Positions 1 through 9,690 of a stretch of 25,576 bases of DNA are shown here, one piece after another (the stretch's first letter is position 1; each line of letters begins with the position of its first letter). A program made the translations under genes and the position numbers. The notes beneath the pieces were generated by a model, which saw nothing but the letters and a program-made list of their open reading frames with translations, was not told where the DNA came from and searched no databases. The stretch comes from Trichosphaerium sp. ATCC 40318. Taxonomy: Eukaryota; Discosea; Flabellinia; Trichosidae. The DNA lies in the NCBI GenBank assembly GCA_038496445.1, contig JALMLS010000096.1:1-25576 (forward strand). Direction: 5' to 3'.

Positions 1-2
1 TA

Positions 3-590
3 TTGTCTCAGTTAAACGCAGTTTGGCAGACACCTTCATCAAAAAACGTAAACGTAGCTACAAATCTTCATAGAATAATCTTTCACCTTTCTATTCAAAA
101 CGCCCAAGATATCGCAAAAAAAGCAACAGAAGAAGTTATAACAATACATCCTGACTTTAAACGGGGCATGGGTCAAGGACAAGTTGGTACACAGTTTTGC
201 GATTGCTATCTACGAGCAAGACCGATGAAATCTTCACGTGTGCAGTTGGTTGAGTTCGCTGAACACAAAGCACAGTTCCAGCAGCAAAAACCGTATATTC
301 AAGTAAAGCCACAAAGAAGACAGTCTGTCCTTACAACAAGCGCAGAAATGCTCTACGAAGGCGCACAGATATTGGTAAGTCTTCATAACAACAGTGAAGC
401 GATGACATTTCAGGCCGGAGCTAAGAGAAGACTAGAAGTCGCTGATGAATACAACAAAAAAAAAAAACTCAAGTTGGCTCCATTTAGAGAGTTGATGGAA
501 AGCCTATCTTTAGATAAACCAATACATCAACGTCTATCATCATCGGAGACATGTAAAATAAGATTACCTGCTTTGAGGATGAGGCAGTGA
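3..590 (+). CDS. Unrecognised protein, possibly 5'-partial (about 195 aa)
   Basis: An open frame of about 195 codons runs from the left edge of the window to a TGA at 588-590. There is no ATG at its head, so the true start, or an upstream exon, probably lies outside the window. The protein is hydrophilic and mostly helical in composition, with no signal peptide or membrane segment. It has a Lys run encoded by a 12-13 base A tract near 460, and its C-terminus is Ser/Arg-rich. I recognise no family. The A tract is a likely place for a length error, so the tail after it (roughly the last 40 residues) may be out of frame. Coding status is inferred from length and the absence of stops in A+T-rich DNA. 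Confidence 0.5.
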   Translation: MSQLNAVWQTPSSKNVNVATNLHRIIFHLSIQNAQDIAKKATEEVITIHPDFKRGMGQGQVGTQFCDCYLRARPMKSSRVQLVEFAEHKAQFQQQKPYIQVKPQRRQSVLTTSAEMLYEGAQILVSLHNNSEAMTFQAGAKRRLEVADEYNKKKKLKLAPFRELMESLSLDKPIHQRLSSSETCKIRLPALRMRQ

Positions 591-709
591 AAACATTTTT
601 CGCTAAACAACAAATAATTTGTACAAATTCTGTAAAAAAAAAGAAAAACTTGTAAAAACAAATCACCAATTAAAACAAAATCCGGCTTTCGCCACCTATC
701 CTTCAAGAG

Positions 710-1425
710 TCAGTTATCTATAGAAATTAAAACTTTTTGATTGACTGAGATCACCTCACAGATTTTTATCATAAACTCAGTGAGCTGTTTTCGCCTAACA
801 TTTAACACAGATGGAAACTCTTTCACCTAAAGCAGTCCTGTAAGATTTCACGTAACACATTGTAAGAAGTAATATCTTTCAATGAAGGTTTTGTCTTTGT
901 TAAAGTTGAGGTATGAAAGGCCATAGTACAGTCAGCAATTGTTTGGCACTTTTTTATCCTCATCTGTCCGATTTTTTTGAGTTAGCCTAAATCTTTGATG
1001 GCTTTTATATGCATCAAGATGCCCTCATCTGTAATATTATTCAAGAGCATTTGTATGAGCTCCCGAATGCGCTTTAATATGTTCTTGTACTGAAGTAAAC
1101 TTGGTAGTACGTTAACGACAGTTCCAATTTTTGTACTAGACAATCAACAACTGTCCTAATTTTAACTATGTTTGTCAAAGAGCACTATCGCGTTTTTTAA
1201 TAGTTCTTGTGTCTACTGTGAAAAGATAAAACCATCGTACCGGCAATGTCATGAATGATAGAAACAGCGGTTGACACAACGTTCGAGCTGTTGTTTGTAG
1301 GAACTAGTTTCTGTAGCGTATGTACCCATGATATGCAACACTAGTTATTGTTTTAACAAGTTAAAATGTGCTGTTTATTGCTTGTCGGTTGCGGTGGACT
1401 GTTTTTGAACAATAGCTTTTGCCAT
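710..1425 (-). CDS. Candidate multi-exon gene of unknown function
   Basis: On the minus strand an ATG at 1425 opens a short frame (MAKAIVQKQSTATDK). Several coherent stretches follow. One near 1315-1205 contains LQKLVPTNNSSNVV. One near 1135-985 contains KIGTVVNVLPSLLQYKN. One near 975-827 contains SLKDITSYNVLREILQDC. A last segment ends at a TGA at 710-712. The last join would use a GTGAAA..TTAG intron at 795-826, only 32 bp and thus doubtful. Other joins need a frame change without a good splice site. No family is recognised. It could be a decayed gene, a gene with read errors, or chance. An apparent LRR-like string near 1020-1090 does not hold in one frame. Confidence 0.3.
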
Positions 1426-1510
1426 GTAAAAGCTGGTCCAAACTTGAAAAAAATAACTATTTGCTGTTATCGTTGACTTAACCCGGTTTGTAAAAGTACT
1501 TCATTACGTA

Positions 1511-1636
1511 ATGGCTGAATTGAAGTATTATGTTGACGATAAACAAGAAAAAGGGAATAACGTTACATCTCATTTTATGGAAAAGAAGAAAGAAATATTA
1601 CAAACCAAAGAAGCTAATAAGTTGTACGTACTTTGA
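1511..1636 (+). CDS. Small ORF, possible upstream exon (41 aa)
   Basis: An ATG-started frame of 41 codons (begins MAELKYYVDDKQEKG), very rich in Lys and Glu, lies just upstream of the BAHD-like locus. It could be a 5' exon, since a GTACTT follows its last Tyr codon, but BAHD proteins do not normally begin this way. No family is recognised and it may be chance. Confidence 0.18.
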   Translation: MAELKYYVDDKQEKGNNVTSHFMEKKKEILQTKEANKLYVL

Positions 1637-1682
1637 TAAAGAATAAAATAGCGACGCTCTAGGTTTTATTTCTTAGCCTTTT

Positions 1683-3441
1683 TTGAACCTTTTTTCTTCT
1701 TCTTTGGTTCACATAGTAAGTCACACTCATTTTAGGCAGCGTAATAAGGTTAAACTATCAGTAATAGATAGATGTGTACCTTCTATGCATATTATGGCCA
1801 CGTTTATTTTCAAACAAAAGATAAAGACTGATAAACTTAAAAAATCGCTTCTTAAGGTTCTAGCGTACTACCCTGTTCTTTCTGGGAGGTTTTTATTATC
1901 ACCTGACGGTATGGCAAAGAAATAAAAAACAAAACCCAAACTTTCTTTTTTGAGTAAGAGAGTTCATCACGTGGTAATTTATTATATAATATAGGCTCTC
2001 TTGATGTATTATGTAACGGTAAAGGAGTTATTTTTGTAGAATCAACAAATACACAGCTAGATTTAGCAGGATTAAATTTGGAAAGTAATGACACTACCAA
2101 GAAGTTACCTAATTGCGAAGCACGTGATACAAAAGTCTTTTTTTCTCCTGATAATCTTTTTTTCGTTTCTTGAATGTAATTTTTCTTCCTAGTACTTCAC
2201 TACAGCTATGAACGTTGTGATAGATCCAACTGATTTTGAAAACCACGAACTCGCTGGTTTTAAGATTACTCAGTGCAAAGACTTTACGATTATTGGTGTT
2301 AGCTTCCAAAGACTTATTGCTGATGCAAGTAGTCTTATTTATTTTATTACTCATTGGTCTTATATGACAAGAGGCAAAAAGTTCAAGCTACCTAACCACA
2401 ACAGACTTAGTGTTGAACACATTGCTGACAGTACGACACTGGCTTTTTTTTGGTTGATAAATTCTAATTGAGAAAAAAAAGGAAATCGAAAGGATCCAGC
2501 TCGTGCAGGTGTATATTGTTTAACCCCAAAAGAGCTTTTTTTATGTGGCAGAATGTTCTGGGAAAGCTTACCTCACGCTATTGAAACATTTGAGTTCACA
2601 AAAGAAGTACAACAACAGCGTTATGTAATTTTATCTTGCTAAATTGTTTAGGAGCTAGCAAACATGAAACAAAGCTGCACAACCGATGACATGTGGATAT
2701 CTACAAATGATGCATTAACAGCACTGCTTTCTAAGATACTCACACAAGTACGGAAAGTAGACGTTAACGAAACAGTAAACATTGGTGTAGCTAAAAACAT
2801 AAGGTACTTTTAATTCCTGCACATCTAATAGTCACTTACATATTGAAATTAGGCGGTTGTGTGAGCCACCTTTAGAACAAAATCTTTTCAGCTGCGCTGC
2901 TCTTAATGTTTCAATTGAATATAAAGTTAAAGACTTGATAGAAAAACCTATTGTTGAGGTACAAACACGTGACCCTTGTCAATACAAGAAACCAAACCTG
3001 CTTTTTAACATCTCCGCAGATTGCCACATCGATACGTCAGTCCATTATAGATTTCGATTCAGATACACTACAACAGCATGTACACATGATTAAAAGTTTT
3101 GGGTCTAAAATGTTATCACCAAACCCTCAGATTCAAATTCTTGGTGATCCGATAGGAGGTGATTTATTTTTTTCAAGTTGGACAAAAGCTCCTTTGTATG
3201 ATATAGACTTTGGCGCAGGAAAGCCATTATGGTGTGGTCCCCCTATACCCGAAGAAGGCATTCCAGGATTTGTTGGCTCATTTCCATCTCCATCAGGTGA
3301 GTCTACGACTTTTTTTAGTAAATTGTGATGAAGCTGATCTTTTTTACAGGTGGTGCCTATGTTACGATTCATTTAAGAATGCGTGCAATGGAAACACTGT
3401 TAACAAAAAAATGGTTAAGTGAGCTTCATCAATATGCTTAA
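1683..3441 (+). pseudogene. BAHD-type acyltransferase, degenerate, with introns
   Basis: This is a decayed member of the plant/fungal transferase family (Pfam PF02458), which moves acyl groups from CoA to alcohols or amines. In order: the N-terminal block SVIDRCVPS (from about 1756); an intron at 1909-1994 (GTATGG..ATAG) joined in phase 1; LCNGKGVIFVE; the HxxxD region at 2310-2324; STNDALTALL near 2700; CEPPLEQNLF near 2860; and the structural DFGxG motif as DFGAG at 3206-3220. A second intron at 3297-3349 (GTGAGT..TTTTTACAG) restores the conserved end, AMETLLTKKWLSELHQYA, stopping at 3439-3441. The HxxxD His, the catalytic base, is Arg (RLIAD). Frame breaks lie between about 2160 and 2200, near 2471 and between 2640 and 2950. 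No good ATG is seen at the start. The family call is firm and inactivity is likely. Confidence 0.82.
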
Positions 3442-4296
3442 TCACATGGATTGGGCAGTACACCGAATATTAGTTGTATATACATGTCAACACCATTACA
3501 ATAACAAGCATTGGGCCCATCAGCCCGTAGTAGCGGAGCACAAACATTTCTTTTTGGCTACAGTTAATGTAGAAATCCCTTTTATGTATGTCAGATGGTA
3601 GTAAACGAGTTCGTTGGTTGCCTTTTACAAAGACATTTAATTATATGCTACAATGGTCATGTGCGCATGCGTGGTTTCAATCTACAGTTACAAGCAGTTC
3701 TTGCAAATAGCTAAACAGCTAGAAAACAGAACCACGGAACATGGTAAACGCGAATTGACGTGAGATTACTTAATTGATTTGACAACGAACAGTTGTGCTA
3801 GTTTAAATTAGTTGGGTGAACTACAACACTTTTAATATTGCCGTAATCAAGCTTACCAACCCTTACTCCTAATGAAGTAGCTGAGAGTCCCTCAGTCTGA
3901 AATCAAGCACAGAGAATCGAAAGCAGTAGAAGTGGTAACATCTAAAGGTACTTATTAATACCCATTAGGCAAGACACTATCATATGAGCCATTCGAATGT
4001 TAAGTATGGACGTGTACCTATCCACGCACTGATATGGCTCATGCTCTACAGAATTTCTCAGTCGCTATATTCACGGAATGATAGGTGTACAAAAATAGAT
4101 TCAAGGCTCGGGTTACCCATAATATTTCTGGGTCGGTTAACCCGAGACCCAATACATGACCCAATCCAATATTTTGCCATCAAAATTGTAGCAAGCTCCA
4201 AATTCACGTGGTTTACTCAAGATCCCTTGGTTTTAAGGTATGCAACAATTAAAGCGCGAGCTTATGGACAGGGTTGTTTCCACCGGAGAGAGAACA
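3442..4296. other. Intergenic stretch without a supported gene
   Basis: No frame here shows recognisable motifs or a convincing splice structure. A 116-codon frame at 3984-4334 crosses the inverted repeat at 4107-4146 and the first exon of the next gene, so I do not accept it. The promoter of the MORN_2 gene presumably lies in the right-hand part. Confidence 0.5.
4107..4146. repeat. Short inverted repeat (CTCGGGTTA / TAACCCGAG)
   Basis: A perfect 9-bp stem (4107-4115 and 4138-4146) encloses a 22-bp spacer. It is followed by ACCCAAT-like direct repeats to about 4175. It is G+C-richer than its surroundings and looks like a fragment of a dispersed repeat. It lies about 150 bp upstream of the MORN_2 gene's ATG. 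Confidence 0.5.
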
Positions 4297-5411
4297 ATGG
4301 CAACAAAGGTAAAACCTTACATTTGGCATTGTAACCAATACAATTTATACCAACGAGCAAGAATCGACTCTGTGTCGCTTGTTACAGCTTCCCTTTGAGC
4401 TACAACTTTATGTCATAGATTTTGGCGTTGATATGTACATGTTGTGGCCTCTGTTATCTAAACAAGCAGCTACGAGCACTCGTTTCAATAAGAATATAGA
4501 AAAACACGGCGAGTACAAAATGTGGTATCTTAATGGACACTTGCGGAAGACATGTATGTATAAGAATGGTATAAAAGCAGGCGAATATAGAGAGTACCAG
4601 CATAGAGTTTTGAAAGAAAGGTGCCTGTATAAAGATGGGAAAAAAGAAGGAAAGTATTCGATTTGGCAGAGAGGAAAGTTACAAGAAGAAGTGTACTACA
4701 AAAATGATTTGTGAAGGCATGGCATAAAAATGGTCAATTAAAGGAGGGTTGTTATTATGTCAAAGGTAAACGAGAAGGAAGCTACAAGGAGTGGCACGAA
4801 GATGGTCAATTGAGAATAAAGGCATTTTATTCTGAAGGCATGCTTGATGGAGCGTACAAGGAGTGGCAAAAAGATGGTCAATTGCGAACAAAGGCATTTT
4901 ATTCTAACGGCAAGCTTGGTGGAGTGTACAAGGAGTATTTTAATGGTACTTTGGTGCATCACCGTAACTACTTAAAAGGTGTCTTCGATGGAGAATATAG
5001 ATCTTGGTTTAGTAATGGACAATTGTCCAAGAAATGGTCGTTTAAGAATGGATTGAAAGATGGACAGCAAGAATTTTGGAATAAGTCAGGTGTATTGGTA
5101 AAGAAATGTTATTATGTAAATGATAGATTACATGGAGAATTGAGGCAGTGGCGAGATAATGGACAGATTCATAAAAGTTACTTTTATAAGCACGGTAAAA
5201 AGGAAGGAGAGTCTAAGGAGTGGTTTGATAATGGTCAATTAGAAAAGGAATGCACTACAAGAATGATTTCAAAGAAGGAGAGGAACTTTGTTGGAAGACA
5301 AGTGGTGAATTTAGTGTGCGATACTTCTATAGAAGGGGCCGCAGACAAAGGTTTGGAGGGTCAAGAACTAAATGGTTGTTAAGTAAAGTGTTTGGGAACC
5401 CAAGCTTATGA
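4297..5411 (+). CDS. F-box-like / MORN_2 repeat protein, two apparent frameshifts
   Basis: A 12-base first exon (MATK, 4297-4308) is joined by an intron at 4309-4387 (GTAAAA..TTACAG) to an F-box-like start, LPFELQLYVIDFG. The block WPLLSK..TRFN..EKHG then leads into about 12 MORN_2-type repeats (PF07661; xGxYKEWxxNGQLxxxxxYxxGK), the repeat of YwqK-like proteins common in bacteria and giant viruses. Such repeats form beta-hairpin rods; the F-box-like head suggests a role as a ubiquitin-ligase adaptor, which is inference. The frame breaks at about 4712, between YYKNDL and KAWHKNGQ, where repeat spacing indicates lost bases. It breaks again near 5252, after LEKEC, where a shift restores HYKNDFKEGEELCW and a stop at 5409-5411. 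The last 24 bp lie inside the left arm of the large inverted repeat. A paralogue is at 7726-8226. Confidence 0.75.
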
Positions 5412-5813
5412 GATTGTACTGAAAAATAGCCAATAAACCATAGTGTAGTTTCTTAATATTCACAATATTTCACACTAACCAATACCGTTCAAATAAGGAA
5501 CTGTAATGGCAAAGTATTAGCACTTTGAAATACCTTGAATGTTCGTCCATCACACAGGATGGCCTTAAAAATATTTTTGATGAAGCTATACATGCTGTTG
5601 TAGCTCCCATAAACAAAACACAAAAATGTGAGTGATAGAACAAATAACAAAACTCTGGTCCTTCTTCCTTGTGTTGCTCACCTTAACTTGGGCGAGCCAA
5701 ATAGGCGTTTTGCGAGTAGAATTCTTTGACATCCTAAAGTACTTATCTGGTTCAGCAAAATGTGAAACAAAGTTGACTTAACCATACTTAGCTAAAACTC
5801 TATTTTTGCAGTT
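5412..5813. other. Intergenic DNA upstream of the F-box-SPRY gene
   Basis: There is no supported gene. It contains the shared outer part of IR1 and presumably the promoter for the gene starting at 5814. The right-arm partner (about 15913-16310) differs by many small indels. Confidence 0.4.
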
Positions 5814-6871
5814 ATGGACGAATATTTCCCCCTTGAGTTAGTTTATCATGTATTTACATTTCTAGACGCACCATCCCTTGCGCTTGCTACGTGTGTGAAC
5901 AATCAATGGTGCCAGTTGGCCAATTCAAACAATATTTGGCGTATTATTACGGAGAATCATCAATTTGAAAGCAAGAACGACGTAGAAGGTATAACTTTCG
6001 ATAATTGGAAGATTGGTTATAAAATACTTTCAGAGCAATGGACAATGCCGTAAGCTATCTATTTACGCGTTTATTTGACGTACACTAGCGAAGGAAGGAC
6101 TCCTGAGATGCCCTTTTGGAATCAAAGCGTAACGTGGCCAAAACACCTCGTTTGTAACTATGGATCATCCCTATCACTTCGTACAACTTATTTATAACCT
6201 TATGAGCTGCCTGTAGACTAATTAGAGCTTGTAGGTAGCTTCCCTGTGTCAGAGGGCGTGTGGTTGTTTGAAATGACAGTGAAAAGTCGCACTTTTGACA
6301 TGGCTATTGGCTTTGGTACAGCTGATATGAGGATGACTCGTGACGTGGAATATGTAAAAGGTGCAAGTCGGAATGTTTATAAACTGGAAATCACGTGTTG
6401 TATACAGCTCATTATGAATGTTAACGCACATGCTAATGAAACTAAATTTGACATTGTGAATATTGTTTTGCTAACATTTTTAAAGGGTTCGCTGGTTATT
6501 ATCATGGAGGTTCATCATTGAATCTTATTTGTGATTCGAACAGAGAGGAAATGCCTTACAAAATCAATGAAAAGAATTATGCTACAACGTATCAAGCAAA
6601 CCAGAAAGTTGGTGTTTTATTGGATATGGACAAGAAAGAGATTAGTATTGTTTCAGAGGGAGAAAAAACTAGTATATCTTGTAGTATTGAATGTCTTGGT
6701 ACACCATTATATCCTACTATATGGGGTGCTAGTATAAATGATAGTGTCATTGCATATTTTCCTAGACGAGTTGAAAAATTACCAACAGAGGATGGAACTC
6801 GTAAAGAAAGTAAAAAAGTTGTTGATCCTGAGCCAGATAATATTGTAATTGTTGATGTTTGTAGCGTTTGA
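5814..6871 (+). CDS. F-box and SPRY (B30.2-like) domain protein, spliced
   Basis: An ATG at 5814 opens a clear F-box, FPLELVYHVFTFLD through NNQWCQLANSNNIWR (residues about 4-50), the module that binds Skp1 in SCF ubiquitin ligases. GTAAGC at 6050 is a good donor. A following block holds WNQSVTWPKHLVC, with the acceptor probably at 6088. A SPRY region then begins at about 6246 with GVWLFEMTVKSRTFDMAIGFG. The frame passes another probable intron (donor near 6390, acceptor just before 6488) into FAGYYHGG, then KVGVLLDMDKKEIS and GTPLYPTIWG, which are typical SPRY core strands. The stop is at 6869-6871. SPRY domains bind protein partners, so an adaptor role is inferred. The exon ends between 6089 and 6246 are unresolved and contain stops. 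A broken copy is at 14874-15912. Confidence 0.72.
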
Positions 6872-7725
6872 ATGTAAGGTTTAGAAGACGTAAAATCAAA
6901 TCAACACGTAATCCAATTGTTTATTAAGGTGTTTGAAAGTCTAAGACATGATCAAGTAAAGTACTCAGAGCGTCACAATGACTTTAGTAGACAACACAAT
7001 AAATTTAGAAAAGTTAATTGACTATACTTGTATCATTATAACATACTATGGCATAACATCCATTTCTTGTTGCTTGTTTTCGAAAGAAATAGTAGCTATT
7101 GTTCTCTTTCTTGAAACACCTGTATGTGATCTTGTATTAGATGAGCGCTCCTAAGGTAAACAATTAGCCATTTGTCGACCCTGCCGTAACAGCCTTTTGA
7201 TTGAATTAAATACGAAAACTGCACACTCAAAGAAAAGCTTGAAATCGACAATTTTACTGAAATGAGATGGATAACACCTCTAGTACTTTCAAGTTGTTCG
7301 CGAAAGTTGTCTTACGAAATTTACATGACATGCAACGAAGTTTGTTCATATTACTACAATACATTAGGGCAGAATATGTTTTTACAACAGAGGCAATTGA
7401 TCACCTTAAAAAGCTCAAAGTAAAATGGATCAACATAAAAGATTGCGCATAGAAAAAAATGCAAAAATGGTTTGAGTTTTCCCTTAGTTTTCTCAGCCAG
7501 TTAAAGTCGGTCCAAAAACTTAAACCGGCTAACCAGCTAAGAAAAAGCTAGCGGCTATAGCCGTTTAGCGACCACCTCTAATTTCGCACTGTCCTATGAA
7601 ATGTGTACATGCATTCTTTAAACTGCTGATGACTGAAAGGTGCCACAAACTTGTTTATACCTTACTTATTGTCATTACTTATTTAGATATGACCCAACAC
7701 AACAATAATTTCTAAAGATGTTTAC
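6872..7725. other. Intergenic part of IR1 left arm, with weak small ORFs
   Basis: No recognisable gene. Short frames exist at about 7210-7450: one starts MDNTSSTFKLFAK, and another continues a 75-codon frame seen intact only in the right arm (14548 to 14321, minus). Neither shows a family motif. The stretch is almost identical in both arms, so conservation cannot be used as evidence of coding. Confidence 0.35.
7540..7573. repeat. Palindromic GC-richer element around CGGCTATAGCCG
   Basis: A perfect 12-bp palindrome at 7552-7563 is extended imperfectly by GCTA/TAGC on each side. It sits in a 7490-7575 tract with several CGGCT and CCAGT-like words in both orientations. The mirror copy is at about 14177-14210. 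It may be a dispersed repeat or a cruciform-forming site; no function is shown. Confidence 0.45.
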
Positions 7726-8226
7726 CTAGTGTAATTCTATGCTCACAATTGTGCCATCAACGTAATTGCCCTCTGCTGTCAATCGACCAGTACACGACCA
7801 ACATTTATAATCACCTTCCTTCTTGCCTTTTACTAAGTAGTACTGCAAATACAACTGTCCACTAGGATGCCAGTGTTTGAACTCTCCTTCAAGTTCATCA
7901 TTTCTGTACTGACATTGTTGCTGCAATTGGCCACTGGGAAACCATGCCATGTACTCTCCTTCTCTTTTGTCGTTGATGTAATTAATCTTCTGAAGCAATG
8001 TTCCATTTGAGTAATACTCTTTGTACATTCCATGGCGTTTTCCATGTATCCAATAATCTTCACGTGACACAATGTTATTCTTCTTCGAATATTTAACCCA
8101 CTTTCCATGTTTTTCAAGTTCATCATTAAATCTAGTTGTCTTTGCAGTGTGTTTTGATAACAACGGCCACTTTATGTATGAATCTCTGTCTATCTCCATA
8201 ATTACAAGCTGTAACTCAATTGGTAG
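7726..8226 (-). CDS. F-box-like / MORN_2 repeat protein (left-arm copy, open)
   Basis: The frame is open from the F-box-like motif LPIELQLVIMEIDRD (leucine codon at 8226) to the stop at 7726. The first in-frame ATG is at 8199, but homology to the gene at 4297 begins before it, so a short upstream exon is likely, as in that gene. The conserved linker WPLLSKHTAKTTRFNDELEKHG is followed by about five MORN_2 repeats (GMYKEYYSNGTL, GEYMAWFPSGQL, GEFKHWHPSGQL, GDYKCWSCTGRL). The protein is about 165 residues, shorter than the ~350-residue paralogue. Function is inferred as a protein-binding adaptor. The right-arm copy has a TA insertion that breaks the frame. Confidence 0.75.
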   Translation of the reverse strand, partial: LPIELQLVIMEIDRDSYIKWPLLSKHTAKTTRFNDELEKHGKWVKYSKKNNIVSREDYWIHGKRHGMYKEYYSNGTLLQKINYINDKREGEYMAWFPSGQLQQQCQYRNDELEGEFKHWHPSGQLYLQYYLVKGKKEGDYKCWSCTGRLTAEGNYVDGTIVSIELH

Positions 8227-8537
8227 GTTTAACAGGTAGCATACATCAGGTTTCGAAGTATTTATCTACTTTTGATTAAACAGACGCTAAATAGCTTTAG
8301 AAACAGGCACCATGCGTTTGTTTATGCTCATCTGGTGTCACGATAATTGTAACGTCATGTGCTTGGATCTACTAAAACAACTTAACTAGTACCTCTCATT
8401 TTTCTCGTAATATCTGGAGGCGCTTGGGTTTAGGTAAACAGGCGAAAGGAAGTAACAGCATATTTTTTATGTGCAATATTGTTTATTGAATAATTTTACA
8501 ATAAACACGTGATGTTTTTAGGCTGCGAATATTGATC
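8227..8537. other. Intergenic between two minus-strand genes
   Basis: There is no gene here. It probably holds the promoter or first exon of the MORN_2 gene. A minus-strand frame starts MSINKRMVPVSK near 8317, but no good donor joins it to the MORN_2 frame. Confidence 0.3.
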
Positions 8538-8991
8538 TCATTCCAACTTAGGTTGAAGCTTTGCAAACTCTGCGGACCACATTGCTCTCTTCATAGCGCT
8601 TTCAAAAGCGCCTTTACCTTCATGGCAGTATTTGGCGCATTTTTTGGCAACTTCGTATTGATTGTCTTTCCATGCCGCTCTTACAATAGCTACAGACAAA
8701 ACAATAAGCATGGGAATAAAAAAAGAAACAGGTAAACAAAATAACTTGATCCTTCAATCCACAAACTCAGGACCCTTTTCTACACCAAAAAAACTATTAC
8801 AAATTGTTTCCTACAAACGTACTATCGCATTGTTTGGCTGAAAGGCTAACTTTTTGTTGTGCGAGAGCTTGCTTGGCAAAGTCCTTTTGTTGTGCTTTCC
8901 AAGCCTTCTTAAAGTGGGTAAGTATGGCTTTAAGGTCAGCAGCGCTTGCTTTCCTCATGCCAGATTCTATTTTCTTTCCTACGCGTGTCAT
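8538..8991 (-). CDS. Small two-exon protein of unknown family (106 aa)
   Basis: Exon 1 (8991-8823) starts at an ATG and encodes MTRVGKKIESGMRKASAADL and a following Lys/Gln-rich helix. A strong donor, GTACGT, begins an intron at 8822-8690 that ends in TCTGTAG. Exon 2 (8689-8538) continues in phase 1 with IVRAAWKDNQYEVAKKCAKY and ends in AEFAKLQPKLE and TGA. The 106-residue product is basic and helical, with four Cys, three of them in the second half (CDT, KKCAKYC). There is no membrane segment or signal peptide, and I recognise no family. The two halves resemble each other loosely (KAWKAQQKDFAKQAL against RAAWKDNQYEVAKKC), suggesting a repeated helical motif. The right-arm copy lost 1 and 2 bases in exon 2, so this is the intact version. 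Confidence 0.72.
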
Positions 8992-9086
8992 ATTGCTTGA
9001 GTTGTTTTATGGTGGTTGTTTGTAAATTATGATTGTACAGCAAGAATTTACTAGACTTTTTTTAGACTTTACAGTAAAACACTTAC

Positions 9087-9141
9087 CGTAAAGTATATTC
9101 GCTCTTCTTCCTGTTACAGCTATTTGTTGTTTGGACCGCAT
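9087..9141 (-). other. Possible 5' exon with strong splice donor
   Basis: On the minus strand a pyrimidine-poor but plausible ACAG acceptor near 9150 is followed by an ATG at 9141 (MRSKQQIAVTGRRANILY), then GTAAGT from 9086. The donor is the best consensus site in the window. The only gene downstream on this strand is the 106-aa gene, 95 bases on. No join gives an in-frame fusion, so it may be a leader exon. The overlapping 91-codon frame at 9083-9358 contains many Cys and Tyr codons but no known motif. Confidence 0.3.
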
Positions 9142-9419
9142 GGCCCTGGCCTGTAATATGTGTTTTTAAAAAAAATTCTGTATTGCGAAAATTGGTATCA
9201 CAAAAATGTGCCATGCTAAATGCATCACATGTGTAAGGATATCCATAGCAATACCTGATACATTGAATTGATTGTTTGTTAATGTAGGGAAAAAAAATAT
9301 CTATGTAAGTACTTTTGGCGCAAACGCTATTGACATGTGTATTGTTACAATTGATCACAGTGGTATTACTATATCATATACCCTGTTTTAAACAAGAAAA
9401 GTGTAGAACATCGTGTATA

Positions 9420-9447
9420 ACATCAGTGTAGATTAGTAAACTGATGT
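9420..9447. repeat. Small hairpin (ACATCAGT stem)
   Basis: An 8-bp perfect inverted repeat, ACATCAGT at 9420-9427 and ACTGATGT at 9440-9447, has a 12-base loop. The same hairpin occurs in the right arm at 12301-12328. It lies between unknown genes; no terminator-like U tract follows. Confidence 0.35.
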
Positions 9448-9690
9448 CTTTCAACAAAACTCATTCAACAAACTCCCATATATGAGCCACTCTATTGTGA
9501 AGTTAGTTTTCAATAACAACCTGCGAAGCTATTAAACACAACCATTTAAACCTTCTCAAAGAGACAAATACAAAAATGATAACATGCGCAATGAGGATGA
9601 CTTTGCTAAAAAAACACTTAAAAAAGTAAAATATTAAACTCTTTTTTACAGTTGTTGTAGACTACATCACTGTATGTGAATACATAATAC

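Noticed and set aside
1020-1090. LRR-like string on the minus strand (GAHTNALE, NITDEG)
   Set aside because: The two halves lie in different frames and no further repeats follow; a helical reading in one frame fits better.
3984-4334. 116-codon plus-strand frame
   Set aside because: It crosses a repeat element and the first exon of the MORN_2 gene in another frame; composition is not protein-like.
4738-4962. 74-codon minus-strand frame
   Set aside because: It is an antisense shadow of the MORN_2 repeats.
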